Source: Lachnospiraceae bacterium A2 (GTDB lineage Bacteria > Bacillota > Clostridia > Lachnospirales > Lachnospiraceae). From it: a stretch of DNA of 64,000 nucleotides. Where the stretch lies: assembly GCA_000403315.2 (NCBI GenBank), contig KE159638.1, forward strand, positions 635,793 to 699,792, given 5' to 3'. Below, piece after piece: positions 26,884 through 35,724 of the stretch (the stretch's first letter is position 1; every line of letters starts with the position of its first letter). Below the pieces are notes generated by a model. The model saw nothing but the letters and a program-made list of their open reading frames with translations. It made no database searches and had not been told where the DNA came from. Made by a program: the position numbers and the translations under genes.

Positions 26884-26913
26884 ATATTATGCTATTTTCC
26901 CTGTGGAAGTCAA
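26884..26913 (-). promoter_or_regulatory. Candidate promoter of ogt-yccF
   Basis: Minus strand TTGACT (26913-26908) and TAATAT (26889-26884) with an 18-base spacer, 44 bases before the ogt start codon. Other than this and the alkD promoter, the 259-base gap 26841-27099 shows nothing recognisable. Confidence 0.55.
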
Positions 26914-27025
26914 GGGTTACATGGAATTTTTCATGGAATGTTCCGGGCTGCTGACCCTAACGGGCAGTTTATGGTTTTTAGTGTTTGCCCAGGCAGGTGG
27001 TACGGCTACCGTGTGAACCTTAGCC

Positions 27026-27054
27026 TTGCTGAGCTTGCCGGAGGGGAGTATAAT
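27026..27054 (+). promoter_or_regulatory. Candidate promoter of the alkD-like gene
   Basis: TTGCTG (27026-27031) and TATAAT (27049-27054) are 17 bases apart and 45 bases before the start codon at 27100. Confidence 0.5.
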
Positions 27055-27099
27055 ACATTTGTCGGAAAATTCATGTTTCTATGATCTGGGAGAGGACGG

Positions 27100-27816
27100 A
27101 TGGATATAAAAAAACTTAATACAAATGATTACAATAATTGGATTAAAGAACAGTTAAGCTTGCTGGCAGAACCAAAGTTCCAGCAGTTTACCGCCAAACT
27201 CCTTCCGGGGGTGACGGATATCCTGGGCGTGCGGCTGCCCTTGCTCCGCCAGATGGCAAAGCAGCTTGCCAAAGGGGATTGGAAGGCTTATTTGTCCCAT
27301 GCGCTGGACAGCAGCTATGAGGAAATTATGCTGCAGGGGATGGCGCTTGGCTATGCAAAAGGGGGGCTGCAGGAAAAAAGGGGATACCTGCAGGCTTTTA
27401 TCCCCAAAATCAATAACTGGTCTGTATGCGACAGCGCCTGCTCTGCCATAAAGCTGGCGGAACAGCAGCCGGAGGAATTTTGGGACTTCCTTATGCCTTA
27501 CCTGGACAGCAAAAAGGAGTTCCAAGTCCGTTTTGCGCTGGTGCAGCTTTTGGATTACTATGTTAATGAAACGTATCTTGGCAGGGTATTGGATGCTGTG
27601 CAGCAGGCAGGGCAGGGGGGCTATTACGCCAATATGGCGCAGGCATGGGCGGTATCCATCTGCTACCGGGAGTTCCCGGAGGAAACGCTGCCCTTCCTGA
27701 AAGAAAATTCCCTGAATGATTTTACCCATAATAAGGCAATCCAGAAGATTACGGAATCCCTGAAAGTGCCGGAGGAGAAAAAAGAAATTGCCCGGAGGAT
27801 GAAACGGCAGGGGTGA
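27100..27816 (+). CDS. AlkD-like DNA alkylation repair protein
   Basis: A 238-residue HEAT-like repeat DNA glycosylase that removes bulky or positively charged alkylated bases. Family features are the helical repeats with GVRLPLLRQMAKQL, YEEIMLQGMALGYAK, FIPKINNWSVCDSAC (the NNWxxCD motif with the catalytic Asp), QVRFALVQLLDYYV and MAQAWAVSICY with the aromatic residues that face the DNA. GGGAGAGGACGG precedes the ATG. It is transcribed away from ogt and its promoter is separate. Activity on N3- and N7-alkylpurines is known for the family and inferred here. Confidence 0.92.
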   Translation: MDIKKLNTNDYNNWIKEQLSLLAEPKFQQFTAKLLPGVTDILGVRLPLLRQMAKQLAKGDWKAYLSHALDSSYEEIMLQGMALGYAKGGLQEKRGYLQAFIPKINNWSVCDSACSAIKLAEQQPEEFWDFLMPYLDSKKEFQVRFALVQLLDYYVNETYLGRVLDAVQQAGQGGYYANMAQAWAVSICYREFPEETLPFLKENSLNDFTHNKAIQKITESLKVPEEKKEIARRMKRQG

Positions 27817-27831
27817 AAAATGGGCCGTCCA

Positions 27832-28599
27832 TCAAGGCGCCAAATATGTTTCGGTTGTCCCTTGCGCCACAACTTTTTTCCCTAACAATGTAATTGCCTG
27901 CTTTGGGCAGGAATTGACACAGCGGTAGCACATGGTGCACCTGTCCCCAGCTTTGGCTTTGCCCTTTTCCATTCGTATACTGCACATTGGGCATAAGGCT
28001 GCACAGCGTCCGCATCCAATGCACTTTGCAGGATCAACCTTGAGCTTATTGGAATACCGCTTCATTTTACCCATAAAATACAGCCGCTGCCCAAACAGCC
28101 CGGCAAAATGTGGCAGCAAGCCAATCCCCTCTTGGGGCGGTTTGCCATGCTTCATGTGTTTTGCTGCGCAGATTATCTTTCTTTCCGCCTTTTTTACAGT
28201 GAGTTTATTTTGCTCCAGCGGACGCTTTAATGCCTTCACGTCGGAAATGCTGTCCGGCATTTTCAGGTGGAGCCCGCCTGTGATGTGGGCCCCATAGCGC
28301 TGGAGATGGCGTGCCAGAATCCCGGCGCCATCCCCGCTGAATAATGCCATTGTTGCAATCACAAAGATTCTTTTCCCATTCCACAGGCGGCTGTTCTGCT
28401 CGATAAAATCTTTTAGCATTTTAGGGATGTTGCTGTACTGTACGGGATAGCTGAAAACGAGTTCTTGGTGCTGCCCAATTAATTTGGCAGCGGATTTGTC
28501 CTCAATAGCCACGGTTTTTGCTGAACTGTTATAGTGGCGGAGGAAGGTTTCGAGGGCGTATCTGGAATTTCCAGTCCCGCTGAAATATATTCCAAGCAT
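27832..28599 (-). CDS. EFR1-type flavodoxin / 4Fe-4S ferredoxin fusion
   Basis: A 255-residue electron carrier. The N-terminal flavodoxin-like part starts with MLGIYFSGTGNSRYALE, the FMN phosphate loop, and covers about 150 residues. The C-terminus holds two 4Fe-4S clusters of the bacterial ferredoxin type, CIGCGRCAALCP near residues 193-204 and CTMCYRCVNSCP near 222-233. This fusion is common in clostridia as EFR1 family ferrodoxin. Its redox partners are unknown. It is convergent with the alkD-like gene, with only 15 bases between stop codons, and shares no operon with its neighbours. Confidence 0.9.
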   Translation of the reverse strand: MLGIYFSGTGNSRYALETFLRHYNSSAKTVAIEDKSAAKLIGQHQELVFSYPVQYSNIPKMLKDFIEQNSRLWNGKRIFVIATMALFSGDGAGILARHLQRYGAHITGGLHLKMPDSISDVKALKRPLEQNKLTVKKAERKIICAAKHMKHGKPPQEGIGLLPHFAGLFGQRLYFMGKMKRYSNKLKVDPAKCIGCGRCAALCPMCSIRMEKGKAKAGDRCTMCYRCVNSCPKQAITLLGKKVVAQGTTETYLAP

Positions 28600-28635
28600 A
28601 TGGGGGCTCCTTTCCGGGGTGTGTAAATGTAAAAG

Positions 28636-28730
28636 ATTTGGTTATTGCTACGGCGGTTAAATATCGCACCATCTTGTTTGCCCAAATCTCCATCTGCTGC
28701 GATATTTAACCGCCGTAGTAATATCAAATT
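28636..28730. repeat. Long inverted repeat of about 95 bp
   Basis: Arms 28645-28668 and 28698-28721 are 24 bases long and match at 23 positions (core GGCGGTTAAATATCGCA). Looser complementarity extends outwards to about 28636 and 28730. The loop is 29 bases. It lies upstream of the minus-strand flavodoxin and downstream of the sugar-binding lipoprotein. No coding content; MITE remnant or large mRNA hairpin. Confidence 0.65.
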
Positions 28731-28784
28731 ATAACCATTATTTTGGGGGCTGTCAATTCTATCTGGAATGGTGTGGGAATATGG

Positions 28785-28828
28785 AAAAGGCAGGCACATT
28801 GGGGGTAGATCCCTTGCATGTGCCTGCC
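28785..28828 (-). terminator. Rho-independent terminator of the sugar ABC operon
   Basis: On the minus strand GGCAGGCACAT (28828-28818) pairs with ATGTGCCTGCC (28799-28789) and is followed by TTTTCC. It lies about 75 bases after the stop codon of the sugar-binding lipoprotein gene and ends that transcription unit. Confidence 0.75.
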
Positions 28829-28900
28829 TGTATATCATTTCACTTGCTGCGTCAGTTATTTATTTCGCTGAACCTGCAGGATGCCTGAAAAAGTGAAAGC

Positions 28901-30274
28901 CTACTGTGCGTCCGCAATTCCCTGCACTGTTTCTAATTCTTTTACAGGGTCGCCGCCTGCTGCTACATTCTGCATGGCAACTTGGATTGCTTTTTCAATT
29001 TCGCTGTTGGATAGCTTCCGGTTCCCTGCCGCATTCTGTACATATGCATTTACTTCGTCAATGGATTGCTGCTGCAATTCCCCGTCAACTGTGCCGGTAT
29101 AGGTAATTTCGTTTGATACAGGGGAGCCTTGGAGCTTGTTGACCCAGTATTGCTGCCCTTCCCCATTTGACAGGTATTCGATGAATTTCATGGCTGCTTC
29201 CTGCTCCTTGCAGTCCTTGTTCATGCAGACCATAACGTCTACGCCGGAGGTTCCGAGCTGTTCCCCGCTCTCAGCGGCAGAGGGGAAGGGAGCCATGCCG
29301 ATGACGTCTTTTTTATTCCCAATTTCAGTCCCTTCAATTTCCGTATTGGTGATGGAGGTTGGCCCTAAATGCCAAGACCCAGTCAGGAAGAACATGGATT
29401 TCCTTGCAAAGAAATACTGGTCCCGGGCGTCTGGGTAAGTGGTAACGCCAAGGGCGCCGTCCTCCACAATCCCGTCGTTGAATAAATTCTGCCATGCCTG
29501 CATGGTATCCACGAAGCATTGGTCTGTCCATTTCCGTTCGCCCTTTTCGGCTTCATATACTGCGCCTTTTTCAATTTCGTTGGAAGCCTGGATGAACCAG
29601 TCGGAATTTACCCAGTCGTCTGCTGCGCCAACGGCAACGCATACATAACCTTTTTCCTTTGCTTTAGCGGCTGCGTCTTTCAGTTCTGCGTATGTAGTCG
29701 GCACTTTCTCTACGCCGCACTCGTCCATTACGGTTTTGTTGTACAGGAAAGTTGTCATGCCAGCGGTTAAGAGGGGCATGCCTGTTAACCTGCCGTCTGC
29801 CGTCGTGCACTGTGCAACGGCTGTTTCGTTGATTTTGCTGTCCCAGCCGCTCCAATAAGTGTCTGCAGTTTCTTTCATATCCACAGAGAATTTTGCATAT
29901 TGTTCCATCATTGGGCCGGTTGTCATGCCGAATAAGTCGGGGCCTGTCCCGGATGCCATTGCGACTTGGAGTTTTTCAAAGAAATCGTCCTGTTCTGTCC
30001 GGGTGTAGTCAATCTTAATGTCCGGGTTTTCTTTTTCAAAAGCTGCAATCATTTCTTCGGACTGTTCTGTGGTTGGGAGCCATGACCAGAAGGTTAATGT
30101 GACAGCCCCGTCGCTGGAAGTGTCTCCTTTGCTTTCTTCCGTGTTATTGGCTGCGCCATTGCTGCCATCGCTCGCATTTTTGCTGTTATTGCCCCCGTTT
30201 GCGCCGCAGCCTGCAAGTGAAAGGAGCATGGCTGCCGAAAGGGCAAGTGCAGTAAGTTTTTTTGCCTTTTTCAT
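28901..30274 (-). CDS. Sugar ABC transporter substrate-binding lipoprotein
   Basis: A 457-residue extracellular solute-binding protein, family 1. The signal peptide ends in SLAGC with Cys23 as lipid anchor, followed by a Gly/Asn/Ser linker. The body shows the family start VTLTFWSWLPTTEQSEEMIAAFEKENP, the EKLQVAMASGTGPDLFGM motif and WHLGPTSITNTEIEG. It captures an oligosaccharide and delivers it to the two permeases encoded upstream on the same strand. No ATP-binding subunit is present, as is usual for this class in Firmicutes, which share an MsmK-type ATPase. It is the last gene of the unit, after the GH43 gene, instead of before the permeases as is more usual. Confidence 0.92.
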   Translation of the reverse strand: MKKAKKLTALALSAAMLLSLAGCGANGGNNSKNASDGSNGAANNTEESKGDTSSDGAVTLTFWSWLPTTEQSEEMIAAFEKENPDIKIDYTRTEQDDFFEKLQVAMASGTGPDLFGMTTGPMMEQYAKFSVDMKETADTYWSGWDSKINETAVAQCTTADGRLTGMPLLTAGMTTFLYNKTVMDECGVEKVPTTYAELKDAAAKAKEKGYVCVAVGAADDWVNSDWFIQASNEIEKGAVYEAEKGERKWTDQCFVDTMQAWQNLFNDGIVEDGALGVTTYPDARDQYFFARKSMFFLTGSWHLGPTSITNTEIEGTEIGNKKDVIGMAPFPSAAESGEQLGTSGVDVMVCMNKDCKEQEAAMKFIEYLSNGEGQQYWVNKLQGSPVSNEITYTGTVDGELQQQSIDEVNAYVQNAAGNRKLSNSEIEKAIQVAMQNVAAGGDPVKELETVQGIADAQ

Positions 30275-30352
30275 TGTTTTTCCTCCTTGTTATGGTTTTG
30301 CTACGTGTTTAGGATAGCTTAATTTTGGCTTTTCAAAGGCTCTACTTTTTTG

Positions 30353-32194
30353 TTATTTGATATCATTTTTTGTATACTGGTATTCCATAAGCTTCAGGCC
30401 ATAAAAGAGTATTTGGGAATCCCTGCGGATTTCCGGGGCGGGCAAGCCCAGCTCTATTTCTTTGCCATCTGCAAGGAAACGTTCTTTACCTGCATCCACA
30501 ATATGGTATAAGGAAAACTCCTTTGCCTTTCCAGAGGCCAGAAGGCATTCCTTGGCAGGGTCTGCCCCATGGAGCAGGATTTTGTTATCTGCCTTCTGGA
30601 TTTGGAAGGAAAATACTTCTGTGTAGCTGCCGTCCGTTTCTTTGGGCGCCGCGGACAGTTTTGTCCCTAGGGGCAGGATCCCTTCCCCAGAGATGGAGCA
30701 GGGGGAAACGTTAAAAAATTCCCCAAAGTATTTCAAGTCCTGCCCCATTAGCAGGGCAGTCCTCGAAAGGGCAAAGCTGTGCACCGTAAGTTCCGAGAAA
30801 TATGCCCGGATTCCTACTGTCCCGCAGCCATAAGCGGCAGGGGCCATAAAGCGTAGTTCCTCCCCTCCGTCAATGGAAATGCTGTAACTGTCAAATATTT
30901 TTACCAGGCGGAACAGGTGTGGGGCGGTATAGCCAAAGCTGCCCCTGCAGATGCCATCTTTTTTGGAAAGGGGCATGGTTGCAAGGACAGCCCGCACCCC
31001 ATCCTTTGCGCGGATGATGCTCAGTTCCTGTTTCCCGGTGGAAACCTGTGCCTCTAAATAATTATTTTCATCCTGGTATTGCAGGTAAATGCCGTAACGT
31101 GCGCCCATATGGGAATGCTTTGCAGAAACCCATAATTCTGCTTCATAGTAGGAACTGCCCTGGCCGAACATTTTGGTGTCTGTGACGTCCAAATCCCAGA
31201 GCTGGATTTGGGGCATCCCCGGCGCTTTCTGGGGTGATGCGGTAGGGCCGCAGCACAGTAGCCCGTCGCCGTTAAAGTACAGGGGGTCAATGTACATTTC
31301 CCTCTGCTCCATGCCAGGTATCAGTGCTTCTTTTGCATTCCTGCCATGGTACACAATCCAGTCGTCCACCATGTTGGGGGCTTTTGCCACGGTGTTGTGG
31401 CCAGTGCCCTCCACCAGTTCATTCCGCTTTAAGAGCGGGCAGCAGATGTAGTCGGAAGGGTATTTTTTCCACTCCATGTCCATCAGGTTTTCCTTGCAGG
31501 AGGCAAGGGCAGTCCCCACATAGTAATCTACGTTTACGTATGCGTTGGCAGAATACAGGAGCCAGAACCGGTTTCCCCTTAACAATGGGGCAGCCCCTTC
31601 TATGGTGTGCCAGTCCTGCCCTTCGCCGAAGCGGTCCCTGGCATAAATTTCTTCCGGGAGGGTAGGCAGCACTACGGCTTTGGGGTTCCCTGCAAATTCC
31701 TCCGGGGAAACCATCCGGTCTGCCACAATGCAGGTCCCGGCAATCCGTTCTTCTGTCCCAATCCAGTCGTTGACGGAATAGAAAAGGTATAAGTCCCCGT
31801 GCCAGAGGACAGGGTGTGCGTCAATGGAAAATTTATCAAAAAATGTTTTTTTCCATGCAAAGGCCCCTTCCGGGTCTTTGGAAACCGCCAGCTTTAGGTG
31901 TTCCTCATGGTTATCCGTTTCTTCTGCCGGTATGTTGGAATAGTACATGTAAAAAGTCCCGTCCAGATAGAGGACTGCCGGCGCCCAGTAATCCCGGAAG
32001 CCTTCCTCACGGATGGCGTAGCCTTTGTATTCCCAATGCACGAGGTCTTTGGAAACGCTGACTTTTACCCCTTCCTCATCTGTGGCATAGCAGTAGTAGT
32101 TCCCGCACCATTTAAGGATGTAGGGGTCGGGGTTTGTGTGCCTTTTCCCATCGGAAAATGGCACGGGGTTGCAGTAAGTATTTGTTAAATCCAT
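30353..32194 (-). CDS. Family 43 glycoside hydrolase
   Basis: A 613-residue cytosolic hydrolase, probably acting on xylose- or arabinose-containing oligosaccharides. The five-bladed propeller shows the three acidic residues of GH43: Asp in NPDPYILKW, Asp in SIDAHPVLWHGDLY and Glu in LVEGTGHNTV. A C-terminal beta-sandwich region follows with YYEAELWVSAKHSHMGARYG. No signal peptide is present, so it would act on imported sugars. AAAGGA lies 12 bases before the ATG at 32194; an ATG at 32203 lies almost against that site and is less likely. The gene stands between the permeases and the binding protein, which supports joint use of one substrate. Confidence 0.9.
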   Translation of the reverse strand: MDLTNTYCNPVPFSDGKRHTNPDPYILKWCGNYYCYATDEEGVKVSVSKDLVHWEYKGYAIREEGFRDYWAPAVLYLDGTFYMYYSNIPAEETDNHEEHLKLAVSKDPEGAFAWKKTFFDKFSIDAHPVLWHGDLYLFYSVNDWIGTEERIAGTCIVADRMVSPEEFAGNPKAVVLPTLPEEIYARDRFGEGQDWHTIEGAAPLLRGNRFWLLYSANAYVNVDYYVGTALASCKENLMDMEWKKYPSDYICCPLLKRNELVEGTGHNTVAKAPNMVDDWIVYHGRNAKEALIPGMEQREMYIDPLYFNGDGLLCCGPTASPQKAPGMPQIQLWDLDVTDTKMFGQGSSYYEAELWVSAKHSHMGARYGIYLQYQDENNYLEAQVSTGKQELSIIRAKDGVRAVLATMPLSKKDGICRGSFGYTAPHLFRLVKIFDSYSISIDGGEELRFMAPAAYGCGTVGIRAYFSELTVHSFALSRTALLMGQDLKYFGEFFNVSPCSISGEGILPLGTKLSAAPKETDGSYTEVFSFQIQKADNKILLHGADPAKECLLASGKAKEFSLYHIVDAGKERFLADGKEIELGLPAPEIRRDSQILFYGLKLMEYQYTKNDIK

Positions 32195-32272
32195 GGTAAT
32201 CATCTTTCCTTTCGTTTCACTTAGGCATAAATCATTCAGCCAGAAGGCGTGTGGGGCGTGCCTTTCTCCGTA

Positions 32273-33076
32273 TTATCCCTTTACGGAACCGGCTGTAATA
32301 CCAGCCACCAGGAATTTTTGGCTGAATAAATATACTAAAATGGATGGCAGCGCCAGCAGTATCATGACGGCGTAAATCCTTGCCACGTCCACCGGGCTTT
32401 GGTAGGTGCTGGACATGAAAAACTGTGCGGCAAGGGTAACAGGGTAATTGCTTTCGCTCCTCATTACCAGAAGCGGCACAAGGTAATCGTTCCATGAGTA
32501 GATAAAAGTCAGCACCAGTACATTTGCAATCATGGGCACGCTTAAGGGCACCATGAATTCATACCAGATACGGAAGGTAGAAGCCCCGTCAATCCGTGCG
32601 CTTTCCAGAAGCTCGTCCGGTATGGTGTCAAAGTAATTTTTCAGCATCAAAAGCATCATGGGTGCGTTAAAGGCAATCAGCGGCAGGATAACCCCAAAAT
32701 GGCTGTCTAAAAGCCCGAGGTTTTTGATTACGGAAAACAGCGGGGTTGTCACTGCGGCAATTGGCACTGCAAGGCAGGCAAGGACAGCCCCATAAATAAT
32801 TTTTCCGCCCTTGAAATGCATTTTGGAAAATGCAAAAGCTGCCAGCGCAGTGATAACGGTTACTGTAAGTGCAGATATTACCGCTATGGACATGCTGTTG
32901 AAGATAACCTGGAAGTAATTGATTTTGTCATAGTTTAGCACATATGCATAATTCCCAAGGCCGTTGATGGTAAATGATTTTGTGACTGCAATAATCAGAG
33001 GCAGGACCCAGATTATTGCAAACAGGATAAGTACGGCGTAGGTAGGGGCGATTGATTTCAGTTTGTGTTTTTTCAT
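32273..33076 (-). CDS. Sugar ABC transporter permease (MalG-like)
   Basis: A 267-residue inner-membrane permease with six membrane segments. The EAA loop for contact with the ATPase reads DELLESARIDGASTFRIWYEFMVPLS. The start MKKHKLKSIAP at 33076 has AAAGGA upstream with a 13-base spacer. The open frame runs on to 33220, but that part is leader element copy B and is not coding. It partners the permease encoded just upstream. The C-terminus FLVAGITAGSVKG is the usual MalG-type ending. Confidence 0.93.
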   Translation of the reverse strand: MKKHKLKSIAPTYAVLILFAIIWVLPLIIAVTKSFTINGLGNYAYVLNYDKINYFQVIFNSMSIAVISALTVTVITALAAFAFSKMHFKGGKIIYGAVLACLAVPIAAVTTPLFSVIKNLGLLDSHFGVILPLIAFNAPMMLLMLKNYFDTIPDELLESARIDGASTFRIWYEFMVPLSVPMIANVLVLTFIYSWNDYLVPLLVMRSESNYPVTLAAQFFMSSTYQSPVDVARIYAVMILLALPSILVYLFSQKFLVAGITAGSVKG

Positions 33077-33137
33077 AATTTTAATCCATTCCTTTCGCTT
33101 TGTTTGGGCGCAAAATATATTGGAAATGTGCCGTTCC

Positions 33138-33208
33138 ATTCCCGCGGGCAATGAGCCAAGCAGCCGCGCTTGCGCGGATATTTGGCGAATGCCGCGAGGG
33201 TATTTGAC
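33138..33208 (-). repeat. Dispersed leader element, copy B
   Basis: This 71-bp short form, on the minus strand, contains GTCAAATACCCTCGCGG, the CCGCGCAAGCGCGG hairpin with one change, and the GGCTCATTGC(C/T)CGCGGGAAT end. It lacks the GGGGCGGGG hairpin block of the longer copies. It lies between the two permease genes and ends about 61 bases before the start codon of the second, in the same orientation as that gene. Confidence 0.75.
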
Positions 33209-33225
33209 TGCTGTTTCCAATTTGC

Positions 33226-34101
33226 TTAATCTTCCTTGCCCAGCTTAATCTGCAGGAACGACATAACGATGGCAATGATGAGTATGGCAACGCCGATCGA
33301 AGCTGCGCCCCCGGCATTGAAATCGTTAAAGGCCTTTTCATACAGGTAGGTATTCATGACGGTGGTCGCCCGCCCAGGCCCCCCTGCAGTCAGGAGCTTT
33401 ACCAGATCAAAGGTTTTTAAGGAGCCTACAATCCCAAGTACAAGCAGCAGGTTTGTGGTGCTTTTTAGCATGGGGAATGTGATGGATACGGTGGTTCTCC
33501 AAAACCCTGCCCCGTCAATTTTTGCCGCCTCATACACATCGTCCGGCAGGGCCATAAGGCCGGCGTAATATGTTATCATGGAAAAGCCCATCCACTGGAA
33601 GATGTTTACGGCAATGACGGAAACCAACGCGATTTTTTGGTCCCCCAGCCAGCTCATGGCAAGGGCGTCCAGGTGGATTGCCCGCAGGAACTGGTTCAGC
33701 GCCCCGTTGGTGGGATCCATGATAATTTTGAAAATAGCGGTGATAATGGATGTTGCCATGGCAATCGGCATGAAGTAGATTGCCTTAAACAGGTTTGAGC
33801 CCGGCAGCTTCTTTTTCAGCAGCAGCGCGAGGAAAAAACCAAGGCCTGCCTGTATGAATACCGTGCCGATAAAGAACAGGACATTGTTTGTCACGGCTGT
33901 CCAGAATACCGGGTCTGCCAGCATTTTGGCGTAATTCTGGAACCCAACAATTTTGTAAATGTCCGACATCCCATCCCAGTCTGTGAAGCTTACGGCTACT
34001 GTATTGATAATGCAGTAGTACACCAGTGAAAAAGACAGGACCATAAGGGGAAGGATGTAAAGATATGCCTTCCAGTTATTTTTTTTACCCAATTTATTCA
34101 T
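33226..34101 (-). CDS. Sugar ABC transporter permease (MalF-like)
   Basis: A 291-residue inner-membrane permease with six membrane segments, starting YLYILPLMVLSFSLVYYCI. The EAA loop reads DDVYEAAKIDGAGFWRTTVSITFPML. AGGAGGTG stands 5-6 bases before the ATG at 34101, an optimal site; the frame runs further to 34143 without support. It forms the transport channel with the MalG-like protein. It lies 72 bases after the response regulator gene, so the regulatory and transport genes probably form one long minus-strand unit. Confidence 0.93.
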   Translation of the reverse strand: MNKLGKKNNWKAYLYILPLMVLSFSLVYYCIINTVAVSFTDWDGMSDIYKIVGFQNYAKMLADPVFWTAVTNNVLFFIGTVFIQAGLGFFLALLLKKKLPGSNLFKAIYFMPIAMATSIITAIFKIIMDPTNGALNQFLRAIHLDALAMSWLGDQKIALVSVIAVNIFQWMGFSMITYYAGLMALPDDVYEAAKIDGAGFWRTTVSITFPMLKSTTNLLLVLGIVGSLKTFDLVKLLTAGGPGRATTVMNTYLYEKAFNDFNAGGAASIGVAILIIAIVMSFLQIKLGKED

Positions 34102-34173
34102 TGTGGTCACCTCCTGCCCCATATTATAAGGGCAGGGAACCATAAAAAAAGATAACCATTTTTGGGAATCACT

Positions 34174-35724
34174 CTACTTTTTTGCACCGAATTCGCTGGG
34201 GGTCACTCCCTCAATTTCTTTGAAAACTTTGAAAAAATAGTTGTAATTCCGGAACCCGGAAAGCTCCGCTACTTTTTTTACAGGGATGTCCTCCCGGATT
34301 AACAGGCTTTTGGCCTTATTCAGCCGCTGGCAGTTTAAGTATTCCACAAAGCGCATCCCCGTTGCCCGTTTGAATTCGCGGCTTAAGTAAGTGTAGCTGA
34401 TGCCAATCATCTCTGCGCATTTTTCAAGGGAAATGTCGTTCATATAATTTTTGTTGATATAGCTGATGGCGCGCTCAATCTGGGGCGGGTAGTTCTTCTG
34501 GCTCTCCTGTTTGGTTTTTTGTATTTTTTGGTGGAGCAGTTCCAATAGGATGGCTTTCAATTGCCCGTATTCCTCGTATTCTTCCATAGGCCCCACAGCT
34601 TGCTGCATTTCTGCTTCCAGGATGAAGCCGTAGCTGTCCAGGAGCCGTGCAAGTTCCTTCAGGCTCCATAGCATTTTTCCACGCTGGAAACGTTTCTGCT
34701 CTATCAGGTCCAGTATTTCGCATATGGTGCCAAGGCTTTCCTCCATCTGGTGTCCTAGCTCAAAGCTAAGCTGCGCCCAAAGGCTGCCTGGGATTTCTTC
34801 CATGCTGTATTCTAATTTTTTTGCCACTGCCGCCGGGACAATCCGGTTCCCTCCGAGGTACAGCTTGTCTTTTAGGATGTCCGCTAAGCGCCCTGCTTCT
34901 TCCAGCGCCGGTTTTAAGCTTTTATGTACTTCCCCATTTACCAGCGTTACGGTAATGTCAAGCATACGCAGGATCTGGCGTTTCAGGCGGCCGGTTAAGT
35001 TTGTGATGGTATTCAGCATAAAGAGGGTGCTCCGTTCCCCTGCAAAGGATATCAGCAAAGTAATATGGTATTGTTTTGACACATATACCACATATTCATA
35101 CTGGTTTCCCAATATCTGGTTCAGTAAGTCAAGCACCGCCTTGCTGATGTCCTGTTTGTATTCGGTGATATTTGCCCCGCCGGAAAGCTTGTAGTCTGGC
35201 CCGATGGCAATGGGGACCACATTATGGCAGTGGAAATTGATAATGCCTTTGGAAGAAAGCCGCATAAGGTTTTCCTCGGTAAATTCATTCTTATCATAAA
35301 TGCAGAAGCCCCTCTGGCAGCAGATATTCTTCTCCGCGGGGACAATATGGTATTTTTCCCTTACCTGCCCCAGCACATACAGCAGGTTTTCCTTGGTAAT
35401 CTCATGTTTTAGCAGGTAGTTGGCGGCGCCGTTGATTAAGCTCCCCCGCACATAGTTAAAATCATCAAAGCTGCTGATTGCGATAATTGGCAGGTATTCA
35501 TCGATAATATGGACATTGCGCATCAGTTCTACCCCATCCATCTCCGGCATCTGCATGTCGCAGAGCAGGATGTCGATGCTGTTTTTCCGCAGCCATTCCA
35601 GCGCCATTTTCCCGTTTTGGAAATCTGCTGCTATTTCATAAGTTCCGTTCCCCTCAAGGTATTTTTTGATGGTGTTGCGGCTCATAAGCTCATCATCTAC
35701 CAATGCCAGTTTTATGGTTGCCAT
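34174..35724 (-). CDS. YesN-type response regulator with AraC output domain
   Basis: A 516-residue regulator. The receiver domain has the acidic pair Asp10/Asp11, the phosphoacceptor Asp56 (LLCDMQMPEMDG) and the Lys of YLLKHE. A long middle region follows. The C-terminal 100 residues hold two helix-turn-helix motifs of the AraC family: ISLEKCAEMIGISYTYLSREFKRATG and IPVKKVAELSGFRNYNYFFKVFK. It starts inside the 3' end of the kinase gene (32-base overlap). It probably activates the permease, GH43 and binding-protein genes downstream when the partner kinase senses the sugar or its binding protein. Confidence 0.93.
   Translation of the reverse strand: MATIKLALVDDELMSRNTIKKYLEGNGTYEIAADFQNGKMALEWLRKNSIDILLCDMQMPEMDGVELMRNVHIIDEYLPIIAISSFDDFNYVRGSLINGAANYLLKHEITKENLLYVLGQVREKYHIVPAEKNICCQRGFCIYDKNEFTEENLMRLSSKGIINFHCHNVVPIAIGPDYKLSGGANITEYKQDISKAVLDLLNQILGNQYEYVVYVSKQYHITLLISFAGERSTLFMLNTITNLTGRLKRQILRMLDITVTLVNGEVHKSLKPALEEAGRLADILKDKLYLGGNRIVPAAVAKKLEYSMEEIPGSLWAQLSFELGHQMEESLGTICEILDLIEQKRFQRGKMLWSLKELARLLDSYGFILEAEMQQAVGPMEEYEEYGQLKAILLELLHQKIQKTKQESQKNYPPQIERAISYINKNYMNDISLEKCAEMIGISYTYLSREFKRATGMRFVEYLNCQRLNKAKSLLIREDIPVKKVAELSGFRNYNYFFKVFKEIEGVTPSEFGAKK

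Noticed and set aside
33077-33220. N-terminal extension of the MalG-like permease
   Set aside because: The extension is translated leader element copy B; a normal start with ribosome-binding site exists at 33076.
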